A DNA stretch of 64,000 nt from Usnea hakonensis (GCA_013423325.1 BLJB01000185.1:32054-96053); one strand, 5' to 3'; shown: positions 34,204 through 44,884, counted from the first letter of the stretch. The notes: a model not told the origin generated them from the letters alone. Numbers and translations are program-made.

Positions 34204-37132
34204 TCAAAAGCTAGTACCTCTCTGATCTTCATCTTCCTCGTCATCCTCCATGGTTACCTCGGGCACATAACTCCCAAGCGAGTATTCTTGGTCGTTCTTG
34301 CTGGTCTTTTGCCGATGTAGTGGGCCTTTCTGGTCTCGGCGTTCTTTCATCTCTTGGCCGTAGTCATTTGTACCCTCCAGATCAAGCGCCATGGAGGTAG
34401 GATCGATCGTCGGTCCAGTGGCTCTAAGACTTGTTGGAATCACATCATCGTAACTACCAGTCCCGCCAGCTTTGCGAGGACTTATGCGCGAGGAGATAGG
34501 CACAAGTGGAGGAGATGGACTATCCTCATAGCCAGGTGGTTTAGCGTCAAGAGCATCATTCGAAATCGGATCATGCATCCTGTCATAGGGAGGAGATCGA
34601 TGATGGTTTGCGTCAAGATGGTCGTCGTCGGCCTTTCTCTTTGTTGGCGTGGCAGGCGTAAGTGGATCCATTCCATCCAGCTCCGCGCTGAAACTGAGAT
34701 TATCTGCCCGAACAAAATTCTGGCGTAGTCAGTATTCGAGAAGGCATTTGCATCCAGCATAAACGTACATCTAGAGCAGACGGTAGGCCCTCAGAATCGT
34801 AAGAGACCGCCTTTTCATTGGCGTAGACTAAGAGTGCATTCCGGGACTCGGTACTCGCAGCTTGAAGAACATCAGCTTCGGTCATTTTCTGCAAATCACT
34901 AGGTCAGCACTGGCAATGTGAAGTAAGAGCTACGTTCATGGCTTCTTGTGGGCATCACCATTCAGAACGCAAGACGGGATTGAAAGTAACACTTGCCTTG
35001 GGTACCACTGGCTTCGTCTCCGTGCTCAAATACTCAATCTTCCACCACTGCCAATCTTTGGCTTCGGTACTGAGGGTATCATCATCTTTGTCTGGTCTCG
35101 TCCTTTCGAGCACGTAAACAATGTTCGGTCTTGTCGAGACTCCTCGAAGAGTGTACTTCTCGTGGGGGGGCTGAGTTGGATCATCGGAGGCTATCGTGTA
35201 CAATTTTGAAATCTCTTTCAGCTCCTCTTGAGCACGATCTCGAACGTCTTCAAAAGCTAGTCGAAATTAGTAAGCAGAAGAATCGTGACCACTGACAGTA
35301 ATATACTCTTCACTTTGCCCGAAATTCGAGCCGCCAACGCTTTGAGCTCCTTGACTACCGGGTCATTAGGATCTTGGTTCTGTCCAAAATCCTCTTGAAA
35401 ACGCTGATCTGTTGGCGAGGATTCCTTGACGGTATCTTGGTATGCCTTTTTTCGCTCGAAATACCTGACCGCATTTGCAAGTAAATTCGCAACGTCCACT
35501 TGTACGCCAGTCCCAGACTTCTGAAAATTCGAGAATTTTGTCTGGAGCTTCTCCTCTTTTTGGAACTGGGCTGTCACTGCAGCCTTCCGAGCTAGCATGC
35601 CTTTCGCTTGTTGCAGATGTGACGGCAAGTACCGGTCAGCATACCAGATAGATGGGATCTCAATGCCGAGTCCAGGAACGTTCTCGACTTGATTTTTTAC
35701 CTCAAGCGTAAAGATATCGCCAATTTGTTCAAGATAGATGTCATCGTCTTCATTGGCATCTACCCACAGTATGTGATCCATGGCCTCATAGAGAGTCAGC
35801 CCTTTGCCAGAGGTCTCAGTATCGACTCCGACGGAGAGATAACAGAAATGCTCCGAGCGGGCGCCTTCTGGATCGCTCCGATCCAACTTAGTCCCAACAG
35901 ACTCAAAGATATTGGCCAACGGTGATTTAGACCGAGCTGAGGCTGATTGCCAAATGCTCAAAAAATTTGAGGCTTTGCCATCGTTTTGCAGCCCAATTCC
36001 TTCGAACCCTGCGAGAACGTTGGTGCTACCATAGGCTCTGTCGGTTTTATCAAGGAAAGCCATGAGGCGTTGAGCTTCAAAGATGATATCGTCTTCGTTA
36101 AATCTTCGCCCATCGGCATCCATATTGACAATCCTCAGCACTTTCACCGGCGTTCCATCCCACCAGTCTTTCTCGTGACCATAGTCCTGCAACATCTTGG
36201 TTTTATTGAGCAGAGCCTCTCTTGCCATCGGTATTGCGTGAAGAATCTTAATGAGAGCTGATAGACGATGACTTGTTGAAGGCGTTTTGAAAAAAGCCGG
36301 GGTATTTGGCTGCCGCTTACGATCAGTGGGCTCAGGATTAAGCAGGATCTCTTCGATTTGAGCTGCGGGAGGACGGACCACCGCCCAGGCATCAGTTTCG
36401 TAGTAACTTCGAGTCGCAGGACCAAAGGTTTGCTTGCTATGATCGATCGTCCCCGTCTCTTGGCCAGGAAGGGTTTGACTGTCATTCATCGATATCGCCA
36501 TTGCCCGGTTCAATTGCTCATCCTCCGGCTCATCGAGATTCGAGGTCTGTGACGTGGCTTGGTCGAACACATCAGCCTAGCTTCTTGTGGGTATACTTCG
36601 ATGTAGGCGCTCTCACCAACTTCATTACCCCGACTGCTAACTCTCGAAGGCGGTCTTGATGGTGCTGTGTCGCTGAAAACATTAGGCTTGAGCGTATCGG
36701 GAGGATGAACGGTAAAGGCTTTGGAGGAGGGACCACATCAGTATTTCTGCACCCAACATATATCAATCGTGTGTTGCCACGGAGGCTTACATGATTGGCC
36801 CTGATTTTGGGGTCCCTCAGTCTTATCTGAATGGAATTGACTTTCATCGTAGAACACCTGGCTCTGCTAAATCTTGGTGAGATCCCAGACTTTTTGTAGG
36901 AAATGGAGCAAGCTTACCTGGTCGAAAACTGCACTAGGATTGTCAAAGTAGGCATTGATGGCTCTCTCAAGATCTTTACTGTGAGCCTGGATCCACATGA
37001 GTATGACTGTTGTACGAAAGATTTGCTTTTCGTCCCAACCTTTAAATATTGTATGGCTCTGCTTTGAGGAGCACCTGTGTAATCAATGAAGTTCTGAATG
37101 TCTCCATGACTTGGCTCGTTAATAGAAGCCAT
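34204..37132 (-). CDS. UBA/UIM ubiquitin-binding protein (fungal ubiquitin interaction motif family, Rup1-like)
   Basis: Eight exons: 37132-37040, 36986-36918, 36863-36791, 36718-36617, 36557-35307, 35256-34997, 34888-34769, 34719-34204; 2,484 nt, 827 aa. The UBA-like domain is residues 1-54 (DIQNFIDYTGAPQSRAIQYL then DLERAINAYFDNPSAVFDQ). One UIM lies at about 121-138 (EPEDEQLNRAMAISMND). The central region (about 160-560: RLSALIKILHAIPMAREALL, WWDGTPVKVLRIVN) resembles the ubiquitin-hydrolase-like part of fungal UIM proteins but shows no Cys/His catalytic motif that I can identify, so it probably binds rather than cleaves ubiquitin. A coiled coil spans about 430-500. Frame changes near 36720 and 36560 are explained by two AAG-ended introns. 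The intron 34996-34889 has a GC donor. Confidence 0.85.
34889..34996 (-). other. GC-AG intron in the UBA/UIM gene
   Basis: The exon ends CCCAAG and the intron begins GCAAGT, the classical strong consensus for GC donors, ending in TTTGCAG. Splicing gives PVVPKKMTEADVLQ in frame; no GT donor nearby restores the frame. Confidence 0.75.
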
Positions 37133-38989
37133 GGCAGCAGCACGGCCAGTCAGGTATGACTACACAGAACGATCATTTCGGGAATCAAGGACGGAGAGGA
37201 TGCAAGGAAGCAGAGAAAGTATGACTGGCGCCAAAAAGGAAAAGTCTCCAAGAAACAGCACGTTACTTTACCTTAGGTAGGTACCCTCCATTTCACGCAC
37301 TGTTTCGGAAGGCTAGAGAATGACGTTCCGACACTTCTGCTGCTACGGGTGCGGGCCGTTTGCATCCGGGGCCGGTAATGTAAGGTAAGGTACCTTACCT
37401 TACGTATCACTTAGCGTGTACTCCTAGTGCTCCTGCATGAGGCTCTTTGGCCTAGAGTACTTGTAACACCAAGATATTACAGTACTATCCTTCAACCATT
37501 GTGTATACAAGTGTAATAAAAATTAAATTTAAGGTCTTATATGAACGGTGACAAGACACAAGTTAATTTCGTGAAGACTGCATGGCCAAAATAATTAATT
37601 TAAGTTCGTGCTATGCTTTTTACATCTTTGTCGAGCAAATTGAGAAAATGAATTTTATTAATACTTGTTTGTTGTAGTCCTTGTCCTCCTCCCGCAGAGA
37701 TTCGAATTTTCATCCTTCAGATCTCATGCCCTTTTGCCCCGTGACTTTCCTTTCAAAATCTCCCATACCCATTGGTCCTCTACGCACAAGTCGAAAATCC
37801 CTAATCCTTGATCCAGTGGCATCATTGGTGTCATTTCAAATATCGTTTCGTCTTCTCAAATTGACCTGTTCCTTGATTAGAGCTACCAGAATTTCAACTC
37901 GACAACTAGAAAACATTGTAGAGATTATTGAATAAGTCTATCTGGCATTATTCTTCGAATTCGCTAAGACTCATCTCTTGCTTCAGGGGTGAGGAAATGT
38001 TTCAAGAAGACTGCTTATAAGCGGATGATGTGAAGTTGGCGTGGCTATGAACGAGGGTTCGAAATTCCGTACCATCTGGAATGGTGAGTGGTTGAGATAA
38101 CTGCCTTGTGGGACCTGACTTCGGTTAAGAACAAATCCAGCGACGAACGGATGCACCGAGCGCATGTAAGGACGAGTTCTTCTGCAATATAAAGGTGGTT
38201 CCCGTTCTATGAGTGACCACAACCAGCTTGTAGAACAACAAAACACAAAATACAACTAACGAGAAGAGAAATCGCGAAATTGCTACAATCGGCAAAAAGG
38301 GGCGTGTTATTCGTTCAGCTCATCGGGATGATGCCTCGCAATTTGCAATCCTCATTGTTGCATTCTATGTCTGCGTTAAACCGAAGCTCGGATCCCAAAT
38401 TATCTTTGCGGGGAAGGCGCAAAGAGGAGAAAAAGAAAGAATGAGGGGAAAAAGATCTCTGTTTGCTGATTGGTAATACAGTCTCTGTTCTTCAGACACA
38501 TCGCTCTTACATGTATTTATAGGTGGTTTCATGGCTCTCCGCAATAGGACAGACTGCAAGAAAGATTCGAGAGGCTCGAGCCTGGCCAGGAGCAATGACT
38601 CATTCACGCTTGAGACAAGCCCACCAAATTTCCAAGCCCATAGGTTTTTGTACCGAGAATACTTTTGTTCTGCAAACAAGCAACCAATGAGATATTAATT
38701 TGGAAGAAGACCGCATAATAAATAACAAAATCTTTGAGCAGGAACACCTTTGTTTCCGACGACTTCACATACAATAAGACTGAGATATTGTACAAGCACA
38801 TCGACCGGATTCTATGTGTACCAAAACCTCTCGCGGAATAATCAAAAGTACGGCGCCTATCGCGCTTAAATTTGAACACCGAATCAAGAGGATGACCAAA
38901 CGGCAAGCAAAAAAATTACTCCCTCGCCCCCAGACATCTCAGCTCCCCCATCGACTCCACCTCCTCCTTCCACTCCAACTAACCCACGC
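37133..38989. other. Divergent intergenic region UBA/UIM gene / PTH1
   Basis: 1,857 bp. It contains a perfect 24-bp palindrome (37380-37403), an AT-rich stretch at about 37500-37680, and no gene. A GGTTCGAAATTCC word at 38048 is not part of a tRNA. Confidence 0.5.
37380..37403. repeat. Perfect 24-bp palindrome of GTAAGGTAAGGT / ACCTTACCTTAC
   Basis: Two 12-nt arms are exact reverse complements with no spacer, about 250 bp upstream of the UBA/UIM start. The same GGTA/TACC words recur in many gaps of this window. Confidence 0.9.
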
Positions 38990-39553
38990 ATGCTCCGCCG
39001 CCCCCTCCTAATCGCTTCCCTCGGCAACCCCACCCCCCAATACAAAAACACCCTCCACTCCGCCGGCCACACCCTCCTCACCACCCTCCAACAAACCCTC
39101 CCCAACCCCCCTTTTGTCAAAAGCCGGCCCCACGGCAACGGCCTCCTCTCCCGCGGCGATGCCTTCACCCTCTGGCAATCGCCCACCCTCATGAACGTAA
39201 GCGGACCCGCCGTCGCCACCGCCTGGAAAACGTTCCTGCGCGACTTACCCAATGAGCAGCGCGCGAGGGCGAAATTAGTCATCCTCCATGACGAGTTGGA
39301 GAGTCCGTTGGGGAAGATAAAGAGTAGGGTTGGGGGGAGCGCGAGGGGGCATAATGGACTTAAGAGTTGCGTGGGTAGTTTGGGAGGGATGGGGTTTACG
39401 CGTGTGGGGGTGGGGATTGGAAGGCCGGCGAGTAGGGAGAGTAGGGATGTGGCGAGTTATGTGTTGAGGAAGATGAGTGGGGGGGAGTTGCAGAAGGTCA
39501 ATGAGGGGGTGGAAGATTTGGTGGATATTCTTACAAAGATGCTGGAGGAATGA
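38990..39553 (+). CDS. PTH1: Bacterial-type peptidyl-tRNA hydrolase Pth1
   Basis: Cleaves peptidyl-tRNAs released prematurely by ribosomes; the fungal bacterial-type enzyme is usually mitochondrial. Single exon, 187 aa, the normal length. Motifs: LIASLGNPTPQY (residues 7-18), catalytic His in NTLHSAGHTL, LMNVSGPAV, HDELESPLGKIKSR and GGSARGHNGLKS, which hold the conserved Asp and Asn. There is no long presequence; the first strand starts near residue 6. Base use is peculiar: up to about 39240 the coding strand is C-rich, after about 39290 it is G-rich, while the protein stays normal. It is convergent with ES2. Confidence 0.94.
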   Translation: MLRRPLLIASLGNPTPQYKNTLHSAGHTLLTTLQQTLPNPPFVKSRPHGNGLLSRGDAFTLWQSPTLMNVSGPAVATAWKTFLRDLPNEQRARAKLVILHDELESPLGKIKSRVGGSARGHNGLKSCVGSLGGMGFTRVGVGIGRPASRESRDVASYVLRKMSGGELQKVNEGVEDLVDILTKMLEE

Positions 39554-40085
39554 ATACGTATGGGTTATTGAAGGTCCGATCTATCTCTCGATTGAGATGT
39601 GTTGTTTTCTCAATGAAAGCAAGAGAGGAGTAGGTGCGTGTTCCACCCTCCCCATCAACATCGCTGACATTACTGTCAACAGTGTGACGTATGTCACTAA
39701 GAGTGAGACAAAAGAAAGTATCTTCTTCTGCCGCTGCGCTCCAAGAACCCTACAGGGCTGCTTTACTTCATATAAAAATCCGCGATCCATGAAACCTAGG
39801 TGCTCATACCTGAATTTTTCCACCGATTTGCAGTGAGCGTGTTGGATATGGAATCTGCGCTCAGGCTTTGGGCTGCCGAACAGATCCGGGCTTACGACGA
39901 AAAGATACGATTCACGTTCTAGAGAAGACTTTCCTTATTACCGGCAGACAGATCGCTAAGTAGAGATTTGACTGCGCCAAGTATGACGGCGGGGTTTAAA
40001 AGTTTGGGCCAAGCCAGGCCTCGAGATAGCTATGCTACAGATTGTATACAAATGGGGTATCGTGACATGTGCCATTCCATAATTC
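39554..40085. other. Convergent 3' region PTH1/ES2
   Basis: 532 bp between stop codons; nothing recognisable beyond probable 3' UTRs. Confidence 0.5.
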
Positions 40086-41459
40086 TCATTTCCCTGCTGT
40101 CTTCGGCGTCCACCCTTGCCTCAGCGCACTCATCCGTGGTGTCTTTCCCTCCCATGGCGTTGCGCCTGTACCTCCAACCTTCTTCATCAACCTTTGCGCC
40201 GCAGGAGTCATCCCTCCCTTCTCAATCCGCGGGCTGCTTCCAAACCGCGGTACGGATGTCCTCAACTCCCCTTCTCTTTTCCCAATTGCAGCTCGCTTTC
40301 CTTTTGCCACCTTATCTACCATGCGATGATGCAGTGCTTCACGTTTGCTACTTTCGTGGAGCTTGAACGGGTTGAAGGTATTATCTCCGCTGCCAAGCAG
40401 AAGCGGAGAGTGGTTTTCGAGAGATTTAGGTTGCTCTGGTTCTGGCTCGGAGTCGACGAATGCGTAACCGTTGACGCGAGGTGTTGATGCGCCATTGAAT
40501 GATACTTCAGAGGCAGTGGGGCGAGGTCGACCGGCGATGGCGTCCTGGACTGCTGAGAGGGACGGAGATGGCGGGATGTTAGTTGGGGACACTTTGGTAT
40601 CAGATGGGACGATACGGGTATTGTCATAAATTACAGCCCGAGGAGGAGCTCTTGATGTTTCTTCGTTTTTCTGGGCGACTGTCTGAAGTGTGTCCTCGAT
40701 AGATCCGGGAGCGAACATCAACGGGTTATCGGGCCGAGAAGGCCAAGAGTCGGGCATTGCTTTCCGTAAGTCTCGAGGCTTGGTAGTGGCGAGCTGCTTT
40801 CCGTTTTCAGATTCTTCTGAGGCTCTGTTGGCAGCAAGAAGCCGCTCTCGTTTTCGGTGGGCCACCTGGCGCGCAGCAGGAATTTTATTGCCAGCCCACA
40901 TCCAAGCATGCTTTTCCGCTTTTTTAAGATTCTCTTTGTCCAAGAGTTTGTAGAAACTCTCATTGTCTTCACTCGTGTACTTCTGCTGAAACGCGCTGAG
41001 ACTCATATTGGTGTCGATGTCTGGTCGATCGGACTGGATGCTGGCAGTGCTTTCGGCCACGGATATGACCGACTTGGGCGTCTCTCCTCGCCACCCCTTC
41101 GGCGTCTCACCGCCTCTCCCATAAAGTCCGGACGCTGGAGTCATGCTCGTGCCCCTCTTTCCCCGCAGTCTTCTCCCATCTGGTCCGGGTGTCATAACCT
41201 CAGTGAGCTTTCGCCCGGCAGCAGCAATCCATTCGTGATCTTGTGAGTCTAGTGCATCTAGATAGTCTTGCTTCGACTCTGATTCCAGCAGTCCAGGGAA
41301 AAAGTCTCGAGCTATGATGTGAGATAGTGCGTCTGTATAGTCGTCCTCGTCCAAAACCTTTGCGGGGCGTTTGATTCGCTTTGTAGGTGGCGGTGGTGGC
41401 ATAAGCGAAGTGTCGAGGGAACGCTTAGTGAGCGCTTTGGATGGGGATGTAGTTGCCAT
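40086..41459 (-). CDS. ES2: ES2/DGCR14 family splicing-associated nuclear protein (Bis1-like)
   Basis: Conserved nuclear protein found with late (C-complex) spliceosomes. Intronless, 457 aa. N-terminal family signature: basic KRIKRPAKVLDEDDYTDALS, then IIARDFFPGLLESESKQDYLD (residues about 48-70). MSLSAFQQKYTSEDNESFYK and KHAWMWAGNKIP lie in the middle (about 150-200), and the C-terminal Thr-Pro/Gly region (TPAAQRLMKKVGG, GATPWEGKTPRM) is also typical. A disordered Ser/Pro/Thr-rich stretch with several TP sites suggests regulated phosphorylation. The start is the first ATG. It shares a 262-bp promoter with the POP8-like gene. Confidence 0.92.
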   Translation of the reverse strand: MATTSPSKALTKRSLDTSLMPPPPPTKRIKRPAKVLDEDDYTDALSHIIARDFFPGLLESESKQDYLDALDSQDHEWIAAAGRKLTEVMTPGPDGRRLRGKRGTSMTPASGLYGRGGETPKGWRGETPKSVISVAESTASIQSDRPDIDTNMSLSAFQQKYTSEDNESFYKLLDKENLKKAEKHAWMWAGNKIPAARQVAHRKRERLLAANRASEESENGKQLATTKPRDLRKAMPDSWPSRPDNPLMFAPGSIEDTLQTVAQKNEETSRAPPRAVIYDNTRIVPSDTKVSPTNIPPSPSLSAVQDAIAGRPRPTASEVSFNGASTPRVNGYAFVDSEPEPEQPKSLENHSPLLLGSGDNTFNPFKLHESSKREALHHRMVDKVAKGKRAAIGKREGELRTSVPRFGSSPRIEKGGMTPAAQRLMKKVGGTGATPWEGKTPRMSALRQGWTPKTAGK

Positions 41460-41721
41460 TATATTCTTGCAAGATCTGCGGTTCTAGTGAAAAGTTGTAT
41501 GAGTTGAGAGCCAGTCTTAGGAGTAAAGATGTAAAAATGCCATTTTAAGACGTGAGGATTGAGAATGTTGATTACGTAAGTCAGCCGCTACGGCATCAGC
41601 GGGGGCAAGATATCCGGCGCTTATAAGCAGATCTACCTTACTTTATTGTACTTTACAAGTCGAACTCAATGCAGTGTACGACATCTAGCGGAAAGTAGCT
41701 AAATACCTTGTGCTTTCGGCG

Positions 41722-42153
41722 ATGGCATCTGCATCTACCGAAGCAGTATCTTCGCACACCGCGCAATCGGAGACTAACCAAATACCAGCACAGCAGCGTA
41801 CTACCATCCGTAATCCCCCCTTTACATACCTCCACCTGACCCTCCTCACCTCCAGCACCTCATTCCCGGTCTCGAATCCGTCTTCCATAGACGTTCTCAC
41901 GGCTCGGACACACCTCACCTCTGCTCTGAGTCAGTTTCTCGGGATGACTGGTACGGCTATACCAATTGACCTACTCAAGGTTGAGGGCAGAGACGTATGG
42001 ATGAGGCTTCCGAGGGAAGACGCAGCAGCCGTTGTGGGTGCACTGAGTCAGTGGGTTGGAAAAGATGGGGGACTCAGTTGGATGGTGAAGGGAAGAGGGG
42101 AATGGTTGGGCGTAGTCGCCGCAGGGAATGGAAATGAGCTCTTCCAGCCTTGA
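41722..42153 (+). CDS. POP8: RNase P/MRP subunit Pop8-like protein
   Basis: Small protein of the nuclear RNase P and RNase MRP ribonucleoproteins (tRNA 5' and rRNA processing). Single exon, 143 aa from ATG 41722; the frame is open to a GTG at 41710, which I do not use. Recognisable Pop8-type core: FTYLHLTLL (about residue 37), LTARTHLTSALSQFLGMTG, AIPIDLLKVEGRDVWMRLP and VVGALSQWVG. The fold is an Alba/Rpp14-like mix of strands and helices. The family is divergent in sequence, so I hold the subunit name with moderate confidence. Divergent from ES2 (another RNA-processing protein) and convergent with PPT1. Confidence 0.8.
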   Translation: MASASTEAVSSHTAQSETNQIPAQQRTTIRNPPFTYLHLTLLTSSTSFPVSNPSSIDVLTARTHLTSALSQFLGMTGTAIPIDLLKVEGRDVWMRLPREDAAAVVGALSQWVGKDGGLSWMVKGRGEWLGVVAAGNGNELFQP

Positions 42154-42412
42154 AGACCGCAAGCTGTCGAAACTTTGATCTTTGGCAATGAGGATGTAGG
42201 CACCATTGATGCTAAGATCCGAGGCTGAATAGACAATCATATCATTGACTAGTTCTAGTATTAAACGTAATGTCGTGCAACTTTACATACTCATGGTCCG
42301 CTCACATCTACTCCAACCACCAGATATGCAAATGTTGAACGCCGAAATGGAATGCAGAATCGCTAATGATTATGACACTGATGATTGCCGCGTATGGAGG
42401 AGGATGTACCAT

Positions 42413-44015
42413 CTACATCATGGACATAAGTGAGCTTTGGGCATATGCCTATGAGGGAAATCGTCAGTATTAGTTTCCGTTTATGAACAGAAAGAGACAC
42501 GTACCATAGGCTTTATATCGGGATGCGGAACCGCATCAAATTTGTGGAATTCGAGCTTGTGTTCCGGTCCAATGTTGATATACGCTCCTTTATTTTCGGT
42601 ACTATCGCAGTACTTTGGGGCAGAAAAGACGGTAATACAGCGCCCACCGTGCTCCACCTCATAACCTTCCATTCGGACCTCGTGGCTTCGGATGACGGCT
42701 TCCAGACCGTTTGCCTCGCAAAATCTCTTCGTCACATCGGGACCAAACTGCAACCCCACTCCTCTCTTGCTAGGGCCACGACCAGGCATGGGCTGTGGAT
42801 CTGTCCAGAGCATTTCCATCATTAGACCTTGCTGCCCAGGTTGCCGTTGCTGGTGTCTGTTGAGTTTTCGAACGTCATCAAGAGAGATTTTATCATCGGA
42901 GAATAGACCACCGTGTAATGTGAAAAACCTTTTACCAATCAGAGTCGCGAGAGGCAACGCAGAAAATGACTCTGAAAACAATTTGAACACTCGTTCTGAG
43001 TACTTGGCTTTGCACTCGCCTTCGAATCCGTAGACCCTGTTCATGTCGTCGGTCTCGTGATTCCCACGATTTAAGAAGAAAGCCTTCGGGAATAACCATT
43101 TGTAGGCGTAGAGAAGCAGAGCGATTTCCGTGGACCAAGAGCCTCGATCGACAAAGTCGCCGTTGAAAAGGTAGTAGTGAGACTCGGTAGGAAAGCCATT
43201 GAGCCTGAACAGCTCCATCAAGTCGAAGAATTGACCATGAGTATCTCCGCACACTGTTAATTGATGTCCTTGCTGCACCTCCATCTCCACCATAGTCGGT
43301 TCGTCATAGACAATGTTCCTCACCGCGGCAATGATTTGGTAGACGTACTTTCGATGCAGCTTCTTGCCATTCTTGAATCTTGAGATGGTGTCATCAATAA
43401 ATTCTTGGGTCATTTCCTTCCCTAGCTTAGCTCCATCGTAATTTGGATCTACGACCATGGAATCTATGTCAAGTCCCTCGAATGCAGAGGGTGACTCCCC
43501 AACTTCGATCGCTCTAAAGAATTCTACCCTTTTAACGATCTTCTCGCATTCTGCAAGCTTGAGTTTCGCATCCTTATTGCTCGGTTCTAATCTCACAACA
43601 GCTTTGAAATCCTTGACGGCAGCACGCGAGTTGAGGATTGCGGTATTGGCGACCGCTCTCCGGTAATATGCCTATAATGCTTCAGTAGCTGTCACCATTT
43701 TCGGGAAAACAGAAATCGTCGCATACTTTGGCATAGCCTGTGTCGAGTTCGATAGCTTTGGCTGCGTCAGCAATGGCATAGCCATACTGCTCGAGTTTAA
43801 TATTGGCCTGAGAAGGAGTTTCGTCAGCTGGGAAAATCAGAGAAGTATTTCAGTTCGGGCAGAATAACCTGGGCTCTATTGCAGTAATACGATGGATCTT
43901 GGTCGTACATCTCTATAGCTTTTGTGTAAGAATTAATCGCATTCAGCCATTCATGGCTCGCAAAGTATTTATTTCCCTCTGCTTTCAATTGGGCAGACTC
44001 TTCTTTAGGAGCCAT
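42413..44015 (-). CDS. PPT1: Serine/threonine protein phosphatase PP5 (Ppt1) with TPR domain
   Basis: PPP-family phosphatase that docks on Hsp90 through its TPRs and dephosphorylates Hsp90 and its clients. Exons 44015-43869, 43807-43727, 43671-42505, 42448-42413; 1,431 nt, 476 aa. TPR repeats cover about residues 8-110 (LKAEGNKYFASHEWLNAINS onward). Metal and catalytic motifs: GDTHGQ at 218, GDFVDRGSWS at 247, RGNHETDDMN at 278, HGGLFSDD, and the C-terminal SAPKYCDSTENKGA. The last exon adds AYAQSSLMSMM, the autoinhibitory tail typical of PP5. Exons 1-2 are split inside the TPRs. It is divergent from SPT4, with a transposable element in the shared promoter. Confidence 0.96.
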
Positions 44016-44209
44016 ATTTGTCGATAGTGGTATTTTTTAAGAAATAATGCCAGCAAGTAAGACAAAATTGTATATTAAATAGGTAGGAAATTTACTAGAG
44101 TAATAGTCGTTGTGGATTGTAGAACCAAAAGTCTTCAATCTTTCATTGGGAGTTCGGATATTCTTCGGTCAATTAGTGATCTGGATCGCTAAGTCTTTGG
44201 GACGATTAA

Positions 44210-44249
44210 CTACGGAAGTACATACCTACCATCGGGCCAAAAAGATTTT
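44210..44249 (+). repeat. Left 40-bp terminal inverted repeat
   Basis: Exact reverse complement of 44737-44776, 40 of 40 bases. Confidence 0.95.
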
Positions 44250-44736
44250 CCAAATACCATATTAGAAATCATAAATCCCACCATTACGCACGCAATGTAA
44301 TTGATATATATTAAATTTTTTAGAATTGATATATACTTTATATAATTAGAAAGAATCCTTCTTTTTATAGAAGTATAGTCATATCGCGCGTCGTTTATCG
44401 TAGTAGTTAGGATTTTACTAACAAAACTACTTGATAGATAACGAACGCCCGTTCAAATCGATATAAATACGGACGGAATTTAGTACGTACAAGTATCCGC
44501 ATAAGAGGTAATTGTTCTAATCTTTCGTATAACGCCCTCTTAGTAATACTAGGATTAGTAGTCCGCGTACGGGCTAACCAACTTATTACTATAATACTAA
44601 CAAATTACTACCTTATTAATACGCTACTAGTATAGATTCGGTAAGTCTCTAACCTTAAGTAAAAGCTTAGATATAATATATTATTTAAAATTACGAAGAG
44701 TCTTGAATTAAACCGAAATTTAATTTCAAGTTTTGA

Positions 44737-44776
44737 AAAATCTTTTTGGCCCGATGGTAGGTATGTACTTCCGTAG
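44737..44776 (-). repeat. Right 40-bp terminal inverted repeat
   Basis: Exact reverse complement of 44210-44249. ATTAA follows at 44777-44781, matching ATTAA at 44205-44209. Confidence 0.95.
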
Positions 44777-44884
44777 ATTAACCCTTTGCAGATTGGCCAT
44801 GCATGCTCTCATCTCTTCCTCATTTCTTCCTTTAAAGGAAGTAACACACATTTGCATTCAACATCACATCTTGAAGATCTTATA

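Larger units (their letters stand above)
44210..44776. mobile_element. Non-autonomous TIR element (MITE-like), 567 bp
   Basis: Bounded by two identical 40-nt inverted repeats starting CTACGGAAGTACATACC and flanked on both sides by the direct repeat ATTAA. There is no ORF for a transposase. The interior is very AT-rich with dense TpA, few CpA and TpG, yet many CpG, which is the pattern left by repeat-induced point mutation. The superfamily is not certain: the duplication could be read as 5-bp ATTAA, as TTAA, or as TA. Confidence 0.88.
44016..44884. other. PPT1/SPT4 bidirectional promoter interrupted by a TIR element
   Basis: 869 bp between divergent starts; 567 bp of it is the inserted element. 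Without it the two starts would be about 300 bp apart. Confidence 0.75.

Noticed and set aside
38045..38070. GGTTCGAAATTCC resembling a tRNA B box
   Set aside because: No A box, no acceptor or anticodon stem can be folded at the right distances.
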